The notes beneath the pieces are model-generated. The model searched no databases. It was given only the letters and a program-made list of their open reading frames with translations, and was not told where the DNA came from. A stretch of 64,000 bases of DNA, from the NCBI RefSeq assembly GCF_900167465.1, contig NZ_FUWR01000005.1:116318-180317 (forward strand). The letters are read 5' to 3'. Source of the stretch: Trichlorobacter thiogenes (GTDB lineage Bacteria; Desulfobacterota; Desulfuromonadia; Geobacterales; Pseudopelobacteraceae). Positions 33,697 to 43,591 of this stretch are shown here, piece by piece (the first letter of the stretch is position 1; every line of letters begins with the position of its first letter). A program made the translations under genes and the position numbers.

Positions 33697-34062
33697 TCAC
33701 TCCAGATCCTTTGGCCGTACGGTCCAGACCTTGATCCCCTGCTCTTTTGCCACCGTCCGCAACCGCTTCAAAAACCGCTCGTCATCCTTGTCCCGCACAA
33801 TCACCAGCACAGCCGGTTTACGTCCGGTACTCTGCCCATAGTACAATGCCTGACCGATCGACTCTGCCCATTTGGAGGCATACTCCACCTCAACCGCATA
33901 CTCCTTGGTCAGACAATCAACCCGCGTCTTGTCCGGCAGCCGATATTCTAGCTCTCCAGCATGTTTTTCACACCACCAGCGTTGATAATCCTTCTCATGC
34001 AGCGGCTTATGGGCGCAGCCTGCCATCAGCAACAGCAAAAACACTAACGGGATGAGCTTCAT
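33697..34062 (-). CDS. Lipoprotein with a restriction-endonuclease-like fold pattern
   Basis: A 121-residue protein with a signal peptide and lipobox (LLMAGC, Cys16). The mature part has KTRVDCLTKEYAVEVEYASKW then IGQALYYGQSTGRKP (split only for length), an Asp ... Glu-x-Glu ... Lys arrangement with a Gln motif that resembles PD-(D/E)xK nuclease-like families. A secreted, lipid-anchored nuclease-fold protein is odd, and it may not be catalytic. ATG 34062 is chosen; an in-frame TTG lies 9 bases upstream. It lies 15 bases after mlaF and 78 bases before the heme kinase, so it belongs to this operon. Confidence 0.72.
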   Translation of the reverse strand: MKLIPLVFLLLLMAGCAHKPLHEKDYQRWWCEKHAGELEYRLPDKTRVDCLTKEYAVEVEYASKWAESIGQALYYGQSTGRKPAVLVIVRDKDDERFLKRLRTVAKEQGIKVWTVRPKDLE

Positions 34063-34077
34063 GGCCTGCAATCCCTT

Positions 34078-34839
34078 TCATACAAACAGCGACTTGTCTG
34101 TCGGTTGTAAAAACTCCTGCACATTGGGCAGCGGGCAGTCCCGCAGCTCTGCCTCAGTCCCTTCAAAGGCCAGCCTGGATTCATGGATCAGAGAAAACCG
34201 CTGCGAAGTGGCAAAGGCCGTGGGCAGGTCATGGGTCACCATCAGGGTGGTCTTGCCCGCCTCCTGCAGCCGGTTCATCAGAGAGACAATATTGTAGACC
34301 CCAATTGGATCAAGGCCGGTGGTCGGCTCGTCAAAAAAGATATATTCCGGGTCAGCTGCCAAGGCGCGGGCAATGGCCACCCGCTTCTTCATACCGCCGG
34401 ACAGTTCTGCCGGATACAGATCAAGGGCCGGCTCCACCCCCACAAAGCGCAGTTTCTCCTGTACGATCTCTTCAATCTCGGCCTGGGACAAGCGCCCTTC
34501 CTCAAACAGGCGATAGCCCACGTTCTCCCCCACGGTCATGGAATCAAACAGCGCACCGCCTTGAAACACAATCGCAATCTTCTTGCGCTGTTCACGGTAC
34601 TCTGCCTCAGCCCTGTTGGTAATCTCCAGACCGTTGATAAAAACCCTGCCGGATTGGGGATGGATCAGCCCCAAGATCAACTTCAGGATGGTGGTCTTGC
34701 CAGAGCCGCTCACCCCCAGGATGGTGCGGTTCACCCCCCGCTCCAGTTCCATGTCGAAGTCGCTCAAGATCGTCCGACCACCAACCGTGTAGCAGACTTT
34801 TTCCATCCGTATGCTCTGTTCTTCCGTCACCTGGTTCAC
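34078..34839 (-). CDS. mlaF: MlaF-type ABC transporter ATPase
   Basis: A 253-residue ATPase for lipid transport. Walker A is GVSGSGKTTILKLILG, the signature is LSGGMKKRVAIARAL (the Met-Lys-Lys form typical of MlaF), and Walker B is YIFFDEPTTGLDP, with the switch in MVTHDLP. ATG 34839 overlaps the mlaE stop by 4 bases. With MlaE and the MCE protein it should move phospholipids between the inner and outer membrane. The direction of transport cannot be judged here. Confidence 0.95.
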   Translation of the reverse strand: MNQVTEEQSIRMEKVCYTVGGRTILSDFDMELERGVNRTILGVSGSGKTTILKLILGLIHPQSGRVFINGLEITNRAEAEYREQRKKIAIVFQGGALFDSMTVGENVGYRLFEEGRLSQAEIEEIVQEKLRFVGVEPALDLYPAELSGGMKKRVAIARALAADPEYIFFDEPTTGLDPIGVYNIVSLMNRLQEAGKTTLMVTHDLPTAFATSQRFSLIHESRLAFEGTEAELRDCPLPNVQEFLQPTDKSLFV

Positions 34840-35609
34840 CTGAACACCACAAAGATCTTGGCAATAAAAAAGTCACACATCAGCACTAGTACCGATGAGA
34901 GCACCACGGCCCGCTTGGCAGCCGCCCCGACCCCTTCGGCGCCGCCACCGGTGTTCAGGCCGGTCTGGCACGAAATCATGGTGATCAGGAAGGCAAAGAC
35001 CAGCGGTTTGGTAACCCCTTCCAGATAGTCCAGCGGCACCATGAATTGAGTGAAGGTAGAGAGGTACATAATCGGGCTGATACCGTAGCCGGAGGCGATC
35101 AGGTAGCCCCCCAGCATAGAGATTGCATCGGTAATGATGGTCAGCAGTGGCAGGGCCACCAGCATCGCCTTCAGGCGGGGGGTTACCAGACGCTGGATGA
35201 TGTCGGTACCTTCCACCCGCATGGCATCCACCTGCTCTGTCACCACCATGGTGCCCAGCTCGGCGGTGATGGCTGATCCAACCCGGCCAGCCACCATCAG
35301 GGCGGCCAGCACCGGCCCCAGTTCCTTGATCATGGTCACCGCCACCATACCGCCCACATAGCTGGTGGCGGCAAACGGCTTAAGTTGAATCAGGGCCTGC
35401 AGGGCCATGACCATGCCGGTAAACAGGCCGGTCAGGACACAGATAAAAAGGGAGGAAAAACCCAGCTTGTCAAACTGAATCGCAAAATCCCGGTAGTAAT
35501 ACGGCTTGTGAAAGATACGGACAAAGGCCTGCCATGCCAGGAAGAAGAATGCCTGAAACCGGGCAAAGAATCCCAGCAACTGCTGGTCAATGGCAGACAG
35601 CCGGATCAT
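34836..35609 (-). CDS. mlaE: MlaE-type ABC transporter permease
   Basis: A 257-residue integral membrane permease with five or six hydrophobic segments. The MlaE signature is in ELGPVLAALMVAGRVGSAIT and AELGTMVVTEQVDAMRV. It starts 2 bases after the lon stop and is coupled to mlaF by an ATGA overlap. Lipid transport is established for the family. Cotranscription with lon would be unusual but the spacing supports it. Confidence 0.94.
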   Translation of the reverse strand: MIRLSAIDQQLLGFFARFQAFFFLAWQAFVRIFHKPYYYRDFAIQFDKLGFSSLFICVLTGLFTGMVMALQALIQLKPFAATSYVGGMVAVTMIKELGPVLAALMVAGRVGSAITAELGTMVVTEQVDAMRVEGTDIIQRLVTPRLKAMLVALPLLTIITDAISMLGGYLIASGYGISPIMYLSTFTQFMVPLDYLEGVTKPLVFAFLITMISCQTGLNTGGGAEGVGAAAKRAVVLSSVLVLMCDFFIAKIFVVFR

Positions 35610-35611
35610 GA

Positions 35612-37930
<2,319 letters not shown>

Positions 37931-37969
37931 CTGGTTTCTTTCTTTGCATCAGTAAAATTCAGGGGATAC

Positions 37970-37998
37970 ATAGTACCATGACAACCGGCAATCTTCAA
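37970..37998 (-). promoter_or_regulatory. Candidate sigma70 promoter of lon
   Basis: On the minus strand: TTGAAG, 17 bases, TACTAT, ending 39 bases before the lon ATG and beginning right after the stop of the upstream gene. No obvious heat-shock element was seen. Confidence 0.55.
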
Positions 37999-38577
37999 TC
38001 AGGTGTTCCGCCCCTGTTGTACCTGCACTTGCACGGTTTGAACCCTTTTGGCCGTGCCACCCAGTTGCCGATACAACCGGGCCAGAAAACGGATCGTTAC
38101 CAGGCGGTGCAGGGTCGCCTGGGTCAGCCGGTACAACCAGCGTCGCACAACGGACGGGCGCTGCGAACCGAGCAGCAACGGGCAGTAATCCGACAGCCGC
38201 AGGGTGACTCTGACAAAGCTATCAGGCTTGGCTTCGCAGCAAAAAGCCAACTCACCTCGATCACACTGGTCCCGCTGCACCAGTAGCCCGCCACAGATCC
38301 TCAGGGACAGCCCGCCCGCCTCTGGTACAGGCTGCAGAAAGCAAAGCAGCGGAACACAACCCAACAGCTTGAAGGCGATCCCTTCTGCAGTCTGATCTGG
38401 TTGAATCAGTCCCCAGGTCAGCCGCCTGATGGCTGTCAGATAGGCTTCCAGCAGGCGTTGCGGGGTCATCCCTTGAGCAAGCTCAAGGGGCAGGTCGGTC
38501 CACTGGATTGAGAAGACCGAACTATCCTCTTGCAGCACCTGCTGACAGGCGATCTGTAACGGAGCCTTGGCTGACAT
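37999..38577 (-). CDS. Hypothetical protein upstream of lon
   Basis: A 192-residue soluble protein with no recognised domain. It contains several Cys-containing strands (LGCVPLLCFLQPV, LRICGGLLV, GELAFCCEAKPDS) and a basic C-terminal region (RRWLYRLTQATLHRL). ATG 38577 is chosen because the gap to the divergent SDR gene then holds room for promoters; the open frame continues 34 codons into that gap. There is no clear ribosome site. The same strand as lon, but a promoter lies between. The function is unknown. Confidence 0.65.
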   Translation of the reverse strand: MSAKAPLQIACQQVLQEDSSVFSIQWTDLPLELAQGMTPQRLLEAYLTAIRRLTWGLIQPDQTAEGIAFKLLGCVPLLCFLQPVPEAGGLSLRICGGLLVQRDQCDRGELAFCCEAKPDSFVRVTLRLSDYCPLLLGSQRPSVVRRWLYRLTQATLHRLVTIRFLARLYRQLGGTAKRVQTVQVQVQQGRNT

Positions 38578-38644
38578 GGCAAACAGTGTGCCACACAAAC
38601 TGTCCACTTGCCAGCACCAGAATTTGTGGCAGAATAGCGCTACT

Positions 38645-39562
38645 ATGAGTGTACAAAAACAGACCACCATACTGGTCACCGGCGCAAACGGCTTTATAGG
38701 CAGGCGCCTGGTGAAAGAACTGCTACAGCGGGGCTACCGGGTGCGCTGCATGGTACGCCGCCCTTCAGATTTCCCTGATGAGGTTGAACAGATTCAGGCT
38801 GATCTGCTGAGATCTGACAGCCTGACTGCTGCCCTGAGCGGGATTGATACGGTCTATTACCTGGTGCATTCAATGGGGCAGAGCAAAGGTGATTTTGCTG
38901 AACAGGATCGCCAGGCAGCCCGCAACTTTGTTGCTGCCGCTGATCTGGCTGGTGTCAAACGGGTCATCTATCTGGGCGGACTGGGTGAGACCGGCGACAA
39001 CCTTTCCCACCACCTGGCCAGCCGTCTTGAGGTGGCTCATATCCTGCAGACCGGTTGTTTCAGTACTACCTTCCTGCGGGCTGCAGTGATCATCGGTTAC
39101 GGTGGTTCATCCTACGAGATGGTGCACAGTCTGGTAAAACGGCTACCGGTCATGATTACCCCCCGCTGGGTTGCCACCCGTAACCAGCCGATTGCTGTGG
39201 CTGATGTGATCGCTTATCTGGCTGGTTGCCTGGAAGAGCCCAAAACCGCTGGCGAGACCTTTGATATTGGTGGCCCTGATATCATGACCTATAAAGAGAT
39301 GATGGAACGGTTTGCGGCACTGGAAGGCAAGCGGCTCTGGATCATTCCGGTGCCGGTGCTGACACCAAAACTTTCTTCCTACTGGGTGGGGTTGGTAACA
39401 CCGGTCAAGTCAGCCATTGCCATCGCCCTGATTGAAGGACTTAAAAATGAAGTAATCTGCCGGGACAACCGGATTCAGGAACTGTTGCCGATCCGGCTGA
39501 CCCCCTATAATGACGCCATACGAACGGCTCTGGCCGAACAACATGCAGGAGGTCCTTTATGA
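38645..39562 (+). CDS. NAD(P)-binding SDR-type protein (NmrA/atypical epimerase)
   Basis: A 305-residue Rossmann protein. The nucleotide site is ILVTGANGFIGRRLVKELL, with CMVRRPSDFPDEVEQ at the second strand and the conserved segment IDTVYYLVHSMGQSK. It lacks a clear YxxxK pair at the usual place, as in atypical SDRs (NmrA-like or DUF2867-associated). The substrate is unknown; ubiquinone-type biosynthesis helpers and reductases share this fold. Its end overlaps elbB by 4 bases (ATGA), implying linked functions. Confidence 0.85.
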   Translation: MSVQKQTTILVTGANGFIGRRLVKELLQRGYRVRCMVRRPSDFPDEVEQIQADLLRSDSLTAALSGIDTVYYLVHSMGQSKGDFAEQDRQAARNFVAAADLAGVKRVIYLGGLGETGDNLSHHLASRLEVAHILQTGCFSTTFLRAAVIIGYGGSSYEMVHSLVKRLPVMITPRWVATRNQPIAVADVIAYLAGCLEEPKTAGETFDIGGPDIMTYKEMMERFAALEGKRLWIIPVPVLTPKLSSYWVGLVTPVKSAIAIALIEGLKNEVICRDNRIQELLPIRLTPYNDAIRTALAEQHAGGPL

Positions 39563-40212
39563 AAAAGATCGGTGTGGTACTTTCAGGTTGCGGTTTTCGT
39601 GACGGCAGTGAGATCCATGAAGCGGTCTGTGCTCTTTTGGCCATTGACCAGGCCGGTGCCGAGGCTATTTGTATGGCCCCGGACATAGAGCTGCATGAGA
39701 TGAACCACTGCAGCATGGAGCTGACCGGCGCCAAGCGCAAGGTACTGGTGGAATCAGCAAGGATTGCCCGTGGTAAGATCAAAAATATTGCCGAAATCAA
39801 GGCTGCTGACCTAGACGCTCTGGTCTTTCCCGGCGGCTTTGGCGCTGCCCTGAACCTGTGCGATTTTGGCCAGAAAGGTGCGGCTGCCTCAGTCAACCCT
39901 GAAGTGGCCCGTCTGACACGGGAGATCCATGCTGTAGGCAAGCCGATCGGCGCCATCTGCATTGCACCGGCCCTGATCGCCGCCATTCTGGGTAAAGAGG
40001 CGCACCCAACTCTGACCATCGGCACCGATCCGGGCACTGCTGCAGAGGTTGAAAAAACCGGGGCAAGGCATCAGGACTGCCCGGCAAATGATATCGTGAT
40101 CGATCAGGCCAACAAGATCGTCTCCACACCGGCGTACATGCTGGCTGGCAGGATTTCAGAGGTGTATGAAGGGATTGGGAAGTGTATCAAGGTCGTGGTT
40201 GAGATGGCATAG
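39559..40212 (+). CDS. elbB: ElbB-type glyoxalase (isoprenoid biosynthesis protein)
   Basis: A 217-residue member of the DJ-1/PfpI superfamily. It begins KKIGVVLSGCGFRDGSEIHE, the ElbB signature, with the nucleophile Cys in GAICIAPALIAA and FPGGFGAALNLCDFG. E. coli ElbB has weak glyoxalase activity and was linked to isoprenoid synthesis, but the physiological role is unclear. It is coupled to the preceding SDR gene. A strong bidirectional terminator follows. Confidence 0.95.
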   Translation: MKKIGVVLSGCGFRDGSEIHEAVCALLAIDQAGAEAICMAPDIELHEMNHCSMELTGAKRKVLVESARIARGKIKNIAEIKAADLDALVFPGGFGAALNLCDFGQKGAAASVNPEVARLTREIHAVGKPIGAICIAPALIAAILGKEAHPTLTIGTDPGTAAEVEKTGARHQDCPANDIVIDQANKIVSTPAYMLAGRISEVYEGIGKCIKVVVEMA

Positions 40213-40220
40213 ATAGAATA

Positions 40221-40261
40221 GAAGAAGAGGGGTGCCCACCTGTGGCACCCCTCTTCTTTTT
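40221..40261. terminator. Bidirectional terminator between elbB and the XRE-cupin gene
   Basis: A perfect 15-bp stem (AAGAAGAGGGGTGCC and its complement) with a 7-base loop, running into TTTTT on the plus strand and lying just 13 bases beyond the convergent gene's stop. It terminates both units. Confidence 0.88.
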
Positions 40262-40273
40262 CAAACAACCCGA

Positions 40274-40867
40274 TTACTTGGAGTAGAGCACCGCAACAAT
40301 CCGGGCCTTCTGGTCCCCCACCGACACCAGCCCGTGGGGTTCGCTGGAATCGTAGTAGACGCTGTCACCGCTCTTTACCCGGTGAATTTCATTGCCATAG
40401 TGCAGATCAATCTCACCTTCCAGCACATACAGAAACTCTTCCTCCCCTTCATGGCGAAAAAAGAGTTTGTCATCCCAAGTTGAGTTTTTAACCTCCACCA
40501 GAAATGGCTCCATATGCTTCTGGCGCATACCGTGGGCCAGTGAGTGGTAGGTATAGGGACGGTTTTCCGCATTAACCGCCTGACGCTGCAGGTCAGGCCG
40601 CAGGTCGTCGCCCTTGGTCAGCACCAGCTTCTGGCGATTGCCCTCGTCTTCAAAAAAGAAATGGATATCAACCTTCAGTCCGCGGGAGATCTTTAGCAGG
40701 GTTGCCAGGGGAGGCACAACCTGTTCATTTTCAATCTGGGACAGTAGCGGCTTGGAAAGACCGGTTAATTCTGATAATTCCTGCAGGGTCAAACGCCGTT
40801 GCTGTCGTTGTCCCCGGATCTTTTCGCCAATCCGGAACTCCTTGATTTGTGCCTTGATATCGGTCAC
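40274..40867 (-). CDS. XRE-family regulator with C-terminal cupin sensor domain
   Basis: A 197-residue transcription factor. The HTH lies at about 12-66 (LTLQELSELTGLSKPLLSQI), the cupin at about 115-190 (EGEEEFLYVLEGEIDLHYG, GDSVYYDSSEPHG). This class (like SutR/PuuR relatives) senses small molecules through the cupin. The start is GTG 40867, because a perfect AGGAGG stands 7 bases before it; the ATG 10 codons upstream has none. Targets are not known; the divergent degP-like gene, 133 bases away, is one candidate. Confidence 0.9.
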   Translation of the reverse strand: MTDIKAQIKEFRIGEKIRGQRQQRRLTLQELSELTGLSKPLLSQIENEQVVPPLATLLKISRGLKVDIHFFFEDEGNRQKLVLTKGDDLRPDLQRQAVNAENRPYTYHSLAHGMRQKHMEPFLVEVKNSTWDDKLFFRHEGEEEFLYVLEGEIDLHYGNEIHRVKSGDSVYYDSSEPHGLVSVGDQKARIVAVLYSK

Positions 40868-40911
40868 CGTACGCCTCCTGGGTGCTACCATTGCCATGCC
40901 GGGCCAGGCAG

Positions 40912-40940
40912 TTGACAGCCAGCAATCTTTCGGCTAGCCT
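40912..40940 (+). promoter_or_regulatory. Candidate sigma70 promoter of the DegP/DegS-like gene
   Basis: TTGACA, 17 bases, TAGCCT, 60 bases upstream of ATG 41001. The -35 is perfect; the -10 matches four of six. No clear sigmaE or CpxR site was seen. Confidence 0.45.
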
Positions 40941-41000
40941 AACCCTGTTCTACGACACAGATGCTATCCTGTATACATTCCATTCAGTAAGGTTGTCAAT

Positions 41001-42164
41001 ATGATGAGAGATCTATCCCGCCTTCTTCTGTTGATTTTCATCATCGGTTCAGTTAGCGCCTGTTCATCGTCCAAGGATGAACCGCTCTTTTTCAAGTCAA
41101 AGCGCCCGGCTGCTGAAGCTGAAGCGCCGGTTAAGGATGTGCCGGCTGATATCCTGTCCACCCAGCGTGCCTTCAGTCAGGTTTCCAAAAAAGTGACCCC
41201 GATTGTGGTTAACATCTCCACCATCAGTCGCAAAAAGCTGGTGCGTCCTCTTCCTGACATGCCGCCCCTGTTTGAAGAGTTTTTTGGCGGCGGCGCTGCT
41301 CGTCGCGACAAGAGTCTGGGATCAGGCTTTATCATCAGTCGCGATGGTTTTATTGTTACCAACCAGCATGTGGTGCGGGATGCAGAGAGTATCCGGGTTA
41401 AACTTTCCAACGACAAGGTCTATGAGGCTAGGGTCGTGGGTGGTGATCCCAAAACCGACATTGCGGTGATCAAGATTGATGCAACTGATCTGCCAGTGGC
41501 GGTGCTGGGGGATTCGGACCGGATTGAAGTGGGACAATGGGCAATTGCCATTGGCAACCCGTTTGGCCTGGAACGCTCCATGACCGTGGGGATTATCTCT
41601 GCCACGGGGCGTTCCAATGTGGGGATTGAGAGTATTGAGAACTTCATCCAGACCGATGCCTCCATCAATCCCGGCAACTCTGGTGGTCCTTTGCTAAACA
41701 TCCATGGCGAGGTGGTGGGAATCAACACCGCCATAGTGGCAGCAGGCCAGGGGATCGGTTTTGCCATCCCCACCAATATGGCCCGTCCGATCATTGCCCA
41801 GCTGGTTGAAAAGGGCAAGGTGACACGGGCCTGGCTGGGGGTCAGCATCAAACCGGTCAGCGATGAAGAGGCACGCTCTTTAGGCTTATCCAAGCCGGTT
41901 GGCGCCTTGATAGCTGGCGTACAAGGTGATGGTCCGGCAGCAAAGGCAGGCATACGCGCTGGCGATATCGTGCTTATGCTTGGCAGCAACGAAGTGCGCG
42001 ATCCCTCCCATTTGCAGCAACTGGCGGCGGTAACCCCTATCGGTGCCGCGCTGCCGGTGGTGATTCTGCGTGGAGGGCGCAAAATGACGGTAACCGTTAA
42101 GCCTGGCAACGCCGACAGCTCCAGTTCATCGCGTCGAATTAATGAGGAAGAGGGCGCACGATAA
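41001..42164 (+). CDS. DegP/DegS-like periplasmic serine protease with one PDZ domain
   Basis: A 387-residue trypsin-like HtrA protease. The signal peptide ends in a lipobox (SVSAC, Cys21), so it is probably membrane-anchored. The catalytic triad is His123 (VTNQHVV), Asp153 (KTDIAVIKID) and Ser227 (NPGNSGGPLL). A single PDZ domain spans about 275-365. One PDZ recalls DegS, but the protease-domain loop FFGGGAARRDKSLGSGF recalls DegP/DegQ. It should degrade or sense misfolded envelope proteins. It starts with a double ATG. Confidence 0.94.
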   Translation: MMRDLSRLLLLIFIIGSVSACSSSKDEPLFFKSKRPAAEAEAPVKDVPADILSTQRAFSQVSKKVTPIVVNISTISRKKLVRPLPDMPPLFEEFFGGGAARRDKSLGSGFIISRDGFIVTNQHVVRDAESIRVKLSNDKVYEARVVGGDPKTDIAVIKIDATDLPVAVLGDSDRIEVGQWAIAIGNPFGLERSMTVGIISATGRSNVGIESIENFIQTDASINPGNSGGPLLNIHGEVVGINTAIVAAGQGIGFAIPTNMARPIIAQLVEKGKVTRAWLGVSIKPVSDEEARSLGLSKPVGALIAGVQGDGPAAKAGIRAGDIVLMLGSNEVRDPSHLQQLAAVTPIGAALPVVILRGGRKMTVTVKPGNADSSSSSRRINEEEGAR

Positions 42165-42242
42165 GTCAATTGATTTACTTTGCGATAAAACTAGGCTAGA
42201 GTACCAAAATGTTTGGATGACTTCCCTCCGAAAGGAAGAATC

Positions 42243-42506
42243 ATGAATATTCTCACCACCAAGGAACAGGCGGCGCGTCTGGCACGGGCCATTATCTCCG
42301 ATGTGGCGATCTACAATCAGGAGAAGGTTGAAAGCGGCATCAAAAATGACAACATCTTTGACGTGCTGTCTGAAGAGATCGAAGAAGGTCGTCAGCATTT
42401 TTATTCGCGCGTTGCCCCGGAACTGAACCCGGAACGGATGTTTGATCTGAACCTGGTTGATATTCTGATCAAGCGGGCTGGTAAGATTGAATCGGCCATC
42501 TGGTAG
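42243..42506 (+). CDS. Small hypothetical protein, 87 residues
   Basis: An 87-residue mostly helical acidic protein (QAARLARAIISDVAIYNQEK, FDVLSEEIEEGRQHFYSRV). There is no signal, membrane segment or metal site. GAAAGGAAG lies 6 bases before ATG 42243, supporting translation. It sits between the protease gene and rluD and ends 31 bases before a terminator hairpin. I do not recognise a family. Confidence 0.75.
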   Translation: MNILTTKEQAARLARAIISDVAIYNQEKVESGIKNDNIFDVLSEEIEEGRQHFYSRVAPELNPERMFDLNLVDILIKRAGKIESAIW

Positions 42507-42536
42507 CGTTTTAAACCAATGTGTATATAGTTAGAA

Positions 42537-42570
42537 AGAGGCGTGTCCTGGTGGCGCGCCTCTTCTGTTT
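42537..42570 (+). terminator. Terminator upstream of rluD
   Basis: A 9-bp stem (AGAGGCGTG with CGCGCCTCT, one G-U type mismatch) around a 9-base loop, followed by TCTGTTT. It lies only 9 bases before the rluD start, so it could also act as an attenuator or a ribosome-exposing hairpin for rluD. Confidence 0.6.
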
Positions 42571-42579
42571 GGAGTGTCA

Positions 42580-43560
42580 GTGGAAATAACTCATTACAGT
42601 TTTGATGTGCCGGTTGAGGCAGCAGGGCAGCGGCTGGATGCCTTTCTGGCCACCCAACTGCCTGATTTAAGCCGGGCTGCGGTACAACGTCTGATTGACG
42701 AAGGCCAGGTGTTGCTGGCTGAGGGAAAGCCACGGTCGTCAATGAAGCTGGCTGGTGGCGAGCAGATTACGGTGGATATACCACCGCCTGCCCCGGCAGT
42801 GCCGCTGGCAGAGCAGATCCCCCTGGATGTTCTCTATGAAGATCATGATCTGATCGTGATCAACAAACCAGCTGGCATGACGGTCCATCCCGGAGCCGGG
42901 GCGGCTACCGGCACCCTGGTGAATGCGCTGCTGGGCCATTGCACTGACCTGTCCGGTATTGGTGGCGAGATCAGGCCTGGCATTGTGCACCGTCTGGATA
43001 AAGGCACCTCCGGTGTGCTGGTGGCTGCCAAAAATGATATTGCCCACAGGGGCTTGGCAGAACAGTTTGCCGCACACAGTATCAAACGGCTTTACTGGGC
43101 CTTGATCTATGGTTCCCCTAGTGAAGATACCGGCAAGGTCAGTAACAGCATTGGGCGTCACCCTTCTGACCGGCTACGGATGTCAAGCAAGGCAAAGCAC
43201 GGCAAGGAAGCAACCACCAACTGGCGGGTACTGGAGCGATTTGGCGCAGCCAGCCTGGTTCAGTTGCGGCTGGAAACCGGTCGCACCCATCAGATCAGGG
43301 TCCACCTGACCGAAGCCAACATGCCGCTGTTGGGTGATCCGCTTTATCCTGATGGTGGCCGCTTCAACAACCTCAAAGACACCCGTCTGAAGGGGATGAT
43401 CTCCCACCTGGGACGGCAGGCGTTGCATGCCCGGGTACTGGGGTTTATCCATCCAGTCACCGGCCAGTACCTGGAGTTCAGCAGTGAACCGCCGGAGGAC
43501 TTCAGCGGGATTCTGGCCTATCTGCGGGAGACCGCTGCCGCAAGCACTACTTTTTCTTGA
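42580..43560 (+). CDS. rluD: RluD-type 23S rRNA pseudouridine synthase
   Basis: A 326-residue RluA/RluD-family enzyme. An S4 RNA-binding domain (about 15-70, RLDAFLATQLPDLSRAAVQ) precedes the catalytic domain with the key Asp in HRLDKGTSGVLV and later RLETGRTHQIRVHL. It converts uridines to pseudouridine in the large rRNA; exact target positions are inferred from family. GTG 42580 is chosen, 5 bases after GGAG; a GTG two codons earlier lacks proper spacing. Confidence 0.94.
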   Translation: MEITHYSFDVPVEAAGQRLDAFLATQLPDLSRAAVQRLIDEGQVLLAEGKPRSSMKLAGGEQITVDIPPPAPAVPLAEQIPLDVLYEDHDLIVINKPAGMTVHPGAGAATGTLVNALLGHCTDLSGIGGEIRPGIVHRLDKGTSGVLVAAKNDIAHRGLAEQFAAHSIKRLYWALIYGSPSEDTGKVSNSIGRHPSDRLRMSSKAKHGKEATTNWRVLERFGAASLVQLRLETGRTHQIRVHLTEANMPLLGDPLYPDGGRFNNLKDTRLKGMISHLGRQALHARVLGFIHPVTGQYLEFSSEPPEDFSGILAYLRETAAASTTFS

Positions 43561-43591
43561 CGCTGCAGATACACGATACTACAACCAGTCT

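Noticed and set aside
38579..38593. A perfect sigma54-type match (TGGCAC, 5 bases, TTGC) on the minus strand just before the hypothetical gene that starts at 38577.
   Set aside because: Transcription would begin about 11 bases downstream of TTGC, inside the first codons of the gene, so the chosen start could not be translated. It could be real only if the true start is further down.
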